64,000 nt of DNA from Plenodomus lindquistii. Its lineage: Eukaryota; Ascomycota; Dothideomycetes; Pleosporales; Leptosphaeriaceae. The notes beneath the pieces were generated by a model that was not told the origin of the DNA, searched no databases, and saw only the letters and a list, made by a program, of their open reading frames with translations. The translations under genes were made by a program, and so were the position numbers. The DNA lies in assembly GCA_025504975.1 (NCBI GenBank), contig JANUWI010000008.1, positions 496,001 through 560,000 on the forward strand, read 5' to 3'. Shown here in pieces: positions 55,783 to 64,000 of this stretch; position 1 is the first letter of the stretch, and every line of letters starts with the position of its first letter.

Positions 55783-57149
55783 TCAGAACTCATCCCGTTT
55801 CGTGTCAAAAGCCTCTAGCGTCGCCTTTCCAACTGAGTTGCCAACCTCTGAACCAATGTCTGATGAAAATTGGAAGTGGATCTGTCAAGATTTAGTACGA
55901 CTTCGATCTTAACATCCCGTTTTCTCTTGATTCTACTTACCCCACCAAAGACTCTGCTATCACCGTTATCCTTGACGACCTGCTGGATACTGGTGTACCG
56001 CCTTGTAATCACACCAATACCGGCACCTGTCCCATTCGTGCTCAACTGGATGTCAATAGCGTCACTTCCATTGTTCCACTTCTTGATGATTGCGGCGGCC
56101 GCAGCGCCAAAGTTTGCATGCGTGGAGGTGTAGTCTTGATGATTTGGCGTAGGACTGAGAAGTGGAGTCCAATTTGGAACGGAGATGTTTTTTCCGCTGG
56201 GAAGCCAAACGTCGGTCCGTGTAATAGCGGTGATCGGCCTCCACCCATTGTAATAAGCCTTCGAGTCCCAGCTTGCGATTACAGCGTTCGCGAGCGCATA
56301 GTTGAGCTGTGCGTAGAATTTTGCTGAAGTCACGACATCCTCCGCGTAGCGATTACCCACTACGAGATGGGCAAAACGATTCCACATGATAGGAGAAGAT
56401 TCACGCCAGAAGTAAGCTGTCTGTGTATTATATGCCGTCCTTACTGTGGAGTTCCGCTCCCCCTGCGCGATGACATATTGTATATTGGCTTCATATCCTG
56501 AGGAGTTCACCGATGGTGGCGGGGGCGCACGAAACTTTGTGATGTCGCCTACACCACCAAATGGTCGCAGGTAGCGTGCTTGTGGCGTATCTGGAGCAAC
56601 GAATGCAGACCCAGGGGTGCGTTGATAGACACCTGGCCTCGCTGGCTTATAAACGTAGTTGACAAAGTTGTTTAACTTGTCGTCCTGGCGTGCGTTTGTG
56701 ACTTGCATTGCTGCCTTTCGTCCGATAGCAGCAGCGCGCCAGTACTGATCATCAGATTCGCTGATGTTGATTTTGACGAGAATGTCCTGTGTAGCCTTGA
56801 AGATGTTGCCAAAGTTGCGAGATCCATGATAAGTCCATGTTAGACTATCATGTGCGGCGTGGGACACAGCCAATTGTTGGAAGGCGAGCGATTCGTTCTT
56901 TGTCTGGAGTGCTGTGACATAGATGGATGCTTGGACAATGGCTTCGAACCATCCAGAGGGAGGAGACTGGAGACCACCGATAAGAGTGTTGTTGGTGAGT
57001 AGAGCAGATTGATCAACCCTGTAGCTAGATCAATATCGTGGTCGTCATATAGTAGACGAGAAAGTATACCAATATTGTACAATGTCGCCAGGATACACAG
57101 CATTCACTACGCCAGCACCGAATGTGACTATGAGGCTTGATACTTTCAT
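55783..57149 (-). CDS. Secreted vanadium haloperoxidase/PAP2-type enzyme
   Basis: Exons 57149-57070, 57018-55941 and 55881-55783 (introns 51 and 59 nt) give 418 aa. Signal peptide MKVSSLIVTFGAGVVNAVYP. The core reads VDQSALLTNNTLIGG and LAVSHAAHDSLTWTYHGSRN, then the three active-site motifs of the superfamily: WDSKAYYNGWRPITAI (Lys and Arg), YTSTHANFGAAAA (the Ser-x-His position), and SRVFGGIHFQFSSDIGSEVG with Arg382 and His388. The last motif is complete only after splicing the final intron. Such proteins bind vanadate or phosphate; fungal members are chloroperoxidases or phosphatases. Which activity applies cannot be told. It lies about 0.9 kb from the AT-rich block. Confidence 0.88.
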
Positions 57150-58030
57150 CGTCGGAAGAACAAGATTGCTTAGCGCTGAAATCGTTCGACTGCTACTTCT
57201 GTCCAGATGCTGTCAAAAGAACAGGTACCGATGCGAGCGATGGCTCCACTCAGCACTTCTTGTACTCAACTAACTGGAGTACTCGCAGCTCGGATGCATC
57301 TTGGGAAGATCTCATCGTCCTGTTCACGCGAGATGTATCGATAATGACGACATTGCGTATTAATATTTGAGCAGTGTCTCTTAGATCGCGGGAAAAGCAG
57401 ATCATCCTTGGCAGACATGTGTAGTCTACTCGGCGTCCCGATGAGCGCCAGCGCTCGTGTCGCGTGCTATTGAGGCTGGGATTCGTCATCGAGACCCAAG
57501 TCCCAGTACTGGCGTTTATCAGGGTAATGCATTCTGCGAGAAACAGCTGATATTGCGAGCGTGATGCCAACGATTTGCGATCTATCTAAGAGGCGCACCT
57601 TTAGCTTCAAGTACACAATCAAACATTCTGACGCAATTGCAGAGACGGAATCCTCAGCTGGCTCACAGCGCGAAACCTTGCCGTCATGATAGTATATCTC
57701 ACTACCAGCGGTTGCGAAATTTGCGGCCATCAGATGTAAAGGTCCACGCGTGAACGATATTCGGTTTGCATCTCAAAGAGACATCACCGCCAACTAAAGC
57801 CTGTAAACTTCAATTCGACCGCAATAACGGTGCTTTCAATGCGAAGACTAAGATCCAGTGCGCTACTCCACGCCTGGAATCCCTCCCAGCGAGGAACAAC
57901 TTCACAACGCCCTTGACGAAAGCTTTTCGATGCTGCTCATATATAAAACATACATGGAGTCGGTTCTTCTACATACGACCATAGGACACTGAAAATAGAG
58001 ATACCAGTCCGCCTCGCCGTTTGTCAAGGT
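57150..58030. other. Region between the last gene and the AT-rich block
   Basis: One small minus-strand frame is listed separately. Otherwise nothing was recognised. Base composition is normal up to about 58.03 kb. Confidence 0.4.
57467..57730 (-). CDS. Small hypothetical open frame
   Basis: An 87-aa frame from ATG 57730 (MAANFATAGSEIYYHDGKVS), with CLIVYLKLKVRLLDRSQIVG and the end YWDLGLDDESQPQ. No known family. Codon usage looks gene-like, but length and isolation make it doubtful. Confidence 0.25.
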   Translation of the reverse strand: MAANFATAGSEIYYHDGKVSRCEPAEDSVSAIASECLIVYLKLKVRLLDRSQIVGITLAISAVSRRMHYPDKRQYWDLGLDDESQPQ

Positions 58031-61000
58031 ACCGAATCCAGTTTTAAATTAATTTGCTTACCTAAGGTCTCTAGAACTAGTTTCCTGTTTATAAGCTATA
58101 CTCTATAACTAACGCTATTTTAATAACCTAAGTTATCCTTATTAAGTACTAAATATAGTAGTTTAATATTTTATAACGCGCAAACCCCTAGTATAATACC
58201 TATCTATAGTAGCTTTATAACCCTGTTACTTTTACAGTTATAGGCTGCCCCTGCGTAATAATAACTACTTTTAAAAATTTTTAATAGTTAGCTAAAGAAG
58301 TTAAAAAGCCTATTATTATATAAAAATATATTAAAGTAAAATTTATCTCTATAAGTTTTAAATAGTACTACTATATAATTTAATTGTAGTTAGAGTAGGT
58401 GCCTAGTATTAATAACTGTAGGTACTATAGCTAAGTTATATAGATTTTTAGAAGCTATACTTTATAAGAAGTATTCTAAAAAAAATCTATTCTCTAAAGC
58501 TTCTATAGTAAAACAAATTAAAGTGTTTTTAATATAGTTTATTTATATAAATAAAGGCCTACTAGATAACAAGATTATAGATACTACTTTTAAAAACTAA
58601 TTAGGCTGTTTAAAGCGTGTAATTAAACTTTACACTAGCTATAGATATAATAAGTTTAATTTTATAGATTTATTTTACTAGCTTTTTTAAACTAAACAGC
58701 TATTAACTAAGGCCTTTACTAAACTAGTTGCACTATTAGAGGTAACTATAGATATTATGCGTTTTCTCTAGGTATATAATAAGTATTAGTTTTTATATCT
58801 ATAAATAAGGCTGCATTTTGTATTTACGCTAATACTTCTAACTTTTATAGAAAGTTATTCTAGAGAATTTATAGAGTTATTAGAGTAGCTAAATAGTAAT
58901 AAGAGTCTACTATATAAAGATATTAATATTTTTTAAATAGAGGATAAACTATACACAGGTTTTATTCTCTATATTTATATATAAAATTAAAAAGGATATA
59001 GGAGAGTTAATAAATATACGTATATTATCTTTTACTATAAATAACTCTAGAAATACGCTAATTAGAGCAGTCTAGTTATACTACTTATAGAAGAGTAGTA
59101 AAACTACTTACTCTATCTAGTTTTATACTTTCTTTTACTTGCACTAGCAGATAGCGTTTTAGAAAGTAATCCTTCTATTAAAGAGGTGTAGGCTAAAAAG
59201 CTTTAAAAAGGTAGTAAAGTAGTTAGGTTTAAGTATAAAAAAGGCGTAGCGCAGAAACTAATTTTATAAAGTATCTAGCCTAATAGATAGGTTTTATTCT
59301 CTAAAATTCTTGCTTATAACTGCTTTAGTAAAATAATTAAAAGCCTAGAGGAGAGAGCTAGGTATAAAGAGAAACTAACTGCGTATTACTTTAAAAAGGG
59401 CTATAGAAATGCAATTAATAGTAAGTAGGTTGTTATAAAAACAGATTAGATACTAATATACTATAGAAATAGTAATATTTACTAAAAGATTGTAATTAAT
59501 AAGCTAGGTAAATAAAGGCGTATTTTAATATTATATTTTATTATTAGTTAGATTTAACACCTAGAATATAATTATAGGTAAAAGTTAATAATAAAACCTA
59601 CTATAAAAGTATTTTTTAATAATACTTAGAAGAAATTTATTAGCCTCTATACTTTATAGAGCTTAGCTTATAGTAAAAGCTATATACTAACTTTAATTTT
59701 TATTTATTATACTAAATATAAACGTATTATCTAGGGATATAGTAATTTAAGTACCTAATTTAACTCTAGTATAATAGTATAAAATACAGTAGTATATATA
59801 GACCTAGATGTATAAGTATAAAAAAGTAGAATTCTTTAGTAGTAGCAAGAACTCTACTACTATAGTTAAAGAGCTGTTAAAGCTTTATTACTAACTATTT
59901 TACTACCTTGCAGCGCTATTTAAGTTTAAACTAGTATATTTTATAATAGTATAGTTACTATATCTAGACGCTATATTATTAAATAATACTAATAGTAGTG
60001 TTAGTAAATAGAATATTCTTTTAATATTGCTTTTATTTATAGACGTTATAGCTTTACTTATTATTATTACTAATTCTATAATTTTATAATACTTCTATTA
60101 GAGTGCTGTAAAACTTATTAATAATAGTTACTCTATTTATATAAAAAAGCTTAATAGGTATAGTAATACTAGTATATAGTAAATAGGTAATTAATATTAA
60201 CTTGCTACTATAGGCTACGTCTAGAGCGTATAAATATCTATTTTCTATATTACGCGTAATAAAAGAAGATTAAAGCTATATAATAGTATATAGAGTAATA
60301 ATTTAAACTTATTAACACCTACTTTTAGAATAACTATAACTACTAATTTAAAAGAAAAATATATAGCTTGTACTCTATTTACGTTAGTAAATACCTACTA
60401 AAGAATATAATATACTAGTGTTTTTAGAGTAGCTATAACAAGAGTTTTACCTACTATAAAAGTCTATTATATTACATTTTAGAAGCTTATAGCGTTTTAA
60501 ATAAGTAGACGCTCTATATAAAGATGTATTATTACTTTAAATATAATATTTAGTATTAGTTAGATTATATATAGTTAGCTTACCTCTATTACTAATATTT
60601 TAAAAAGATTAATAAATTCTATAGTTTTATTTATTAATCTAGAGTAGTTATAGTTACTGCGTATTATCTCTTTTACTTTAGCACTAAGTCTACTCTATTA
60701 TAAATTTGCTTTATATAGTTTTATAACATTTTTAATTTATATAAGCATATATAAAGTTATATTAGAGATATAGATAAATACTTTAAACTTTATTTTTATC
60801 CCCTCTATAAAAGTATTTATTTAATAGAAGATAGTTTTTAGAAATATACTATTTTAGTATATAGGATTATGCCTTTTAGCCTGCGTAAAAACGCTAAGAA
60901 GTAAAAAGCCTTTTAAATTAAAATGTAAAGTTAGATTTATAACGCGTATTACTTATATGTATTAGGTATACTATAAATAGTATTAGTATTTTAAAGTTAG

Positions 61001-64000
61001 TATAAAGTGTAGACTAACGCGTAAGTATTATATATATAGATATACTTAAAATAGATATTATATAACTTATAAACTAATATAATTAGTTATATTAAGCGCT
61101 TAATTTAAAGCGCTTAATAATTATTAAAATTTAATAGTAGTATTAAACTAACTATAGTTTCTAGATACCTATTTTTAGTTAACTATTTACTATTGCCTAA
61201 TCTGCTATAAAGTATTAGATATCTATATTAGGCTGTAAACCTCTAGTTTTCTATCTCTAAACTATCTACTATATAATATAGCAAATCTACACTCTTTTTT
61301 AAACAAGTTAATAATGCCTCTATAATATAACTTAGGCCTAAAATATTATAGTACTAAACTTTAACACTGCGTAACTTTTAATACGTTATAGCTAAGTATT
61401 CTATTAGCTTTAGTCTAGTAAAATTATCTACTTATACTTTACTTATTTAAAAATTGCTCTACTGCTACTGCTTTATACCTCTACTCTAAATTCTAGTTAG
61501 AAAAGGTTTTTAAAGAATAATATAACACTACTATAAGCAATAGAAAAAGTTTCTCTAGTTTAACGCTAGAATTAGTATGCGTATAGCTAGGACTATATAA
61601 TAATTTACTAATTAAAGCTTACTAGAATAATTTTATATAATATAAAATATATTAGCCTAGCTTACGCTTACTATATATATAGAACTTTAAACTTTATAAC
61701 TAATTTAATATACTAATTTATAAAGCTAGTTAACTCTTTTATATTTTAGAAACTAAAGTTTATATAATTATCTGTTATAAAAACTACTTCTATATTTATA
61801 ATTTAAAGGACGTAAATTTATATACTCTGCTTAAGCTAATAGTAAATATAGTTTACTATTAATCTAGTAATACTAAATTAATATAGAAAAAAAAGATAGT
61901 TATTTACGTAGCTATTACATAGCCTAAGCCTGTAAAAAATATAGTATTCTATATTATATAATAGTTAGACAATTCTATTTTACTTATTATATTACTTTTT
62001 TTTATATCCTTTTATTATTCTATAGCTATAGTCTATTTACACTATAGTCTAACACGTGTAAATAGATTAGCTACGTATTAAATTTAGAATACGTTAGTAG
62101 CTCTATAGTATAGTATACTGCCTACTCTCTTCTCTAAAAAATTATTATAGTTTATTACTATATCTAATAACACCTAGGTAGGTATTAGCAGATTTAGTAA
62201 AGTTATCTATTATAAAATACTATAGTCTATATAAATAAGTTATTATACCTTTTATATAGCTTTATAGAAAATAGCTTTTTTATATACTCTATTAGAGGAT
62301 CTACTTAGCTTTAGTAGCTGCTCTACTTCTATTATAACTTACTAACACCTAATTTATATACTATTACGTATACTTCTATTACAATAGCTAGCTTTATGTA
62401 TATAACTTTACTACTAGTATAACTACTAGAACCTATACACTATAAATATATACTAAAATTATAGTAAGAATAATATTTATATTACTCTAGAATAAACCTA
62501 AGTAGCGTAAATAGTAACTAGAGTAATAATAAAAGAGTTACTAGTATACTTAATACCTGTATCTTTAAAACTTACTAATAGCTAAAGTATAAATGTTAAA
62601 AAAGCTTTATAGTAACTTTAAACCTTTTTAATAGCTATATAAAGCAGCTAGTTAGATATATATAAATAGAGAACTACCTATATAAAGTCTATTTTCTTAG
62701 CTGCAAAAACGTTACATTTTAGAATAGAAAGAGTTAAAATATATAGTCGCTAATAATAGAAAATAAAAAGATAGACTTTCTAGTAAACGTTAGAGTATAT
62801 ATTATAAAAGGGACGTAGAAGCTAGTGTAAGGTTACTAGAGAAAAAGCTACTAATATAGAGTTTAAATAATATTTTTAGCTTTCTAAAATCTAATGCGTA
62901 TATATATTATTATAAAAGTAGGCTTTTTATATTATATAGCTATTTTTACGCAATCTGTAAATAATAAAGATTATTAATTTATTTTCTATAATTATAACTA
63001 GCTTGTTTTAATACTATTTTATAACTGCTTTAGAAAAAACAATTAAATAGCTATAATAGAAGCTTCTTTAAATATAAATAATTTTTAACTAGCTTTTTAC
63101 CTAGTCTGCGTAAATACTTAGAACCTATTAGTAGAGAATAGCTTTTACGCAATTTCTAAGGCTAACCTAATGTCTATTAAAATAATTATATTCTAGAACT
63201 TATTTTATATAAGCTAGGTTTTAATACAGAATATTTATAGTAATAAATAAGAATTATACTTTTATAAATATAGATTAACACGCTTTATAGCGTTTTTAAT
63301 ACACTAGCTAAATACGCTGTTAAAAGCTTTAATAGCTATAAAGTTAAAAAACTACTATTTATTAGAATTTTCTATAGTAGTAGTAGGTTTTCTACACGTT
63401 ATATTATTACTAGAAGTCTAATTTATATATATAGAATTGTAAAGATCTATAACTTCTACACGCTGCAGGCTAGCCTAGCTTTATAGAGTTATAAACATAG
63501 GCTCTATATAAATAGCTTTAGTACTACCTACTATTTTTTATCTCTTTTTAGTTTAATTAGAGTAATTCTTTTTTAGAGACAGGCTTTTCCTTTAATAATT
63601 ATAGAGTTTACTAATCTAAACTATCTATTTATTAAAAAAATGCTTAAATTCCTTGCTTCTATTATATATAACTAGAAATTTTTTAATATAAATAAAGTCT
63701 ATATTTTAGAGATTAGCCTAATCTAAACCTATTATGCCTAGAATAGCAGAACTAGTAGATCTACACTCTTTTTCTATTAGAACGTATTTTAGTCCTATCT
63801 AGATTGTATAGACAATATCCATTTTATACTTAATAGAAAGACCTTAGGTAAAAGATTGTAATAATAAATAATAACTACTCTCTATTTTAAAAGATTACCT
63901 ACTCTCTATCTGCTTTAAACGTTCTAGTCTAGCTTTATTAAACTTAATAGTAAAGCTTTGCTCTATAAAAAATTATTAAAAGCAATTTTAAATACTTTTT
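58030..64000. mobile_element. AT-rich, RIP-degraded repeat block (continues past window)
   Basis: At about 58.03 kb the sequence changes abruptly to AT-rich DNA full of TA dinucleotides, with TAA/TAG in every frame and few CA or TG pairs. This is the expected result of repeat-induced point mutation, which turns CpA into TpA in duplicated DNA of Pezizomycotina. The one recognisable content is a DUF3435 relic at the left side (listed separately). The rest, 59.7-64 kb, contains no gene I can name; no terminal repeats were identified and the right boundary lies outside the window. Confidence 0.85.
58442..59640 (+). pseudogene. DUF3435 (tyrosine-recombinase-like) gene relic, RIP-inactivated
   Basis: One frame (codons starting at 58487, 59132 and 59306 are in phase) stays aligned for about 1.1 kb although crowded with stops. 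Every stop I read in it is TAA or TAG, none TGA, as expected if CAA/CAG codons were mutated. Recognisable stretches between stops are FLEAILYKKYSKKNLFSKAS, SNKSLLYKDINIF, LVLYFLLLALADSVLE, and the strongest, ILAYNCFSKIIKSLEERARY then KEKLTAYYFKKGYRNAINS with SNIY and a VINKL segment. These match the C-terminal part of fungal DUF3435 proteins (pattern LGERAGF.EKLT.Y.FRRG..NAIN ... N..IY). DUF3435 proteins include captain recombinases of Starship elements and many stray relatives. Membership of either group cannot be decided here. Confidence 0.75.

Noticed and set aside
60864..60900. VYRIMPFSLRKNA, resembling the MPFGL motif of Gypsy-type reverse transcriptase
   Set aside because: Only one short motif, with no catalytic YLDD or RNase H motif downstream in any frame; too weak in RIP-altered DNA.
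1..64000. CRISPR arrays, operons, ribosome binding sites, viral or listed-agent genes
   Set aside because: The window is fungal nuclear DNA with spliceosomal introns; no such features were seen.

Overview
The window is nuclear DNA of a filamentous ascomycete (Pezizomycotina), most likely a Dothideomycete of the Pleosporales type. Evidence: coding genes carry many very short introns (about 45-76 nt) with GTATGT/GTAAGT donors and CTAAC/CTAAT branch points. There are two Zn2Cys6 regulators, a GPI-type wall protein, a BAS2-like small secreted protein, an AA9 polysaccharide monooxygenase with a cellulose-binding module, and a terminal AT-rich block with the signature of repeat-induced point mutation (RIP). 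The species is not determined. All exon joins were made by eye from splice consensus and reading frame.

Layout. 1-3.7 kb: 3' part of a maltose-type MFS sugar transporter, convergent with a Zn2Cys6 regulator. 5.3-9.9 kb: a coiled-coil hypothetical, an IMPACT-domain protein and the mitochondrial import subunit Pam17. 10.2-18.7 kb: a compact four-gene block that looks like a fungal counterpart of bacterial sfn (dimethyl sulfone) genes. It holds a SfnC/DszC-type flavin monooxygenase, a GPR1/FUN34/YaaH transporter, an SfnG-type dimethyl sulfone monooxygenase and a Zn2Cys6 factor, with CGG inverted repeats in the intergenic DNA. 19.3-22.4 kb: housekeeping genes (mitochondrial bL34m, a nucleolar-looking basic protein, the CAAX protease Ste24). 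23.2-26.3 kb: a local family of zinc-ribbon proteins with a truncated middle member. 28-33 kb: a conserved membrane protein, a secreted class 3 lipase and the DNA polymerase delta small subunit.

From about 34 to 58 kb gene density falls and the content becomes accessory: a GPI protein with a 9-nt last exon, a tandem family of three short proteins of which two are damaged, a two-module BAS2-like candidate effector, an AA9-CBM1 enzyme with an abnormal splice junction, an SDR and a Gfo/Idh/MocA enzyme lying tail to tail, a decayed GPI wall-protein gene, several small hypotheticals, and a secreted vanadium-haloperoxidase/PAP2-type enzyme. From about 58.03 kb to the end the sequence is AT-rich, TpA-rich and stop-saturated. 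Within it a DUF3435 (tyrosine-recombinase-like) gene can still be read in one frame for about 1.1 kb, every stop being TAA or TAG, as expected from RIP of CAA/CAG codons.

Working together (inference): the two flavin monooxygenases, the transporter and the regulator at 10-18.7 kb could form a sulfur-scavenging cluster for sulfones, using FMNH2 made by a reductase encoded elsewhere. The sugar transporter and its convergent regulator resemble a MAL-type pair. The secreted enzymes and the BAS2-like protein fit a plant-associated lifestyle.
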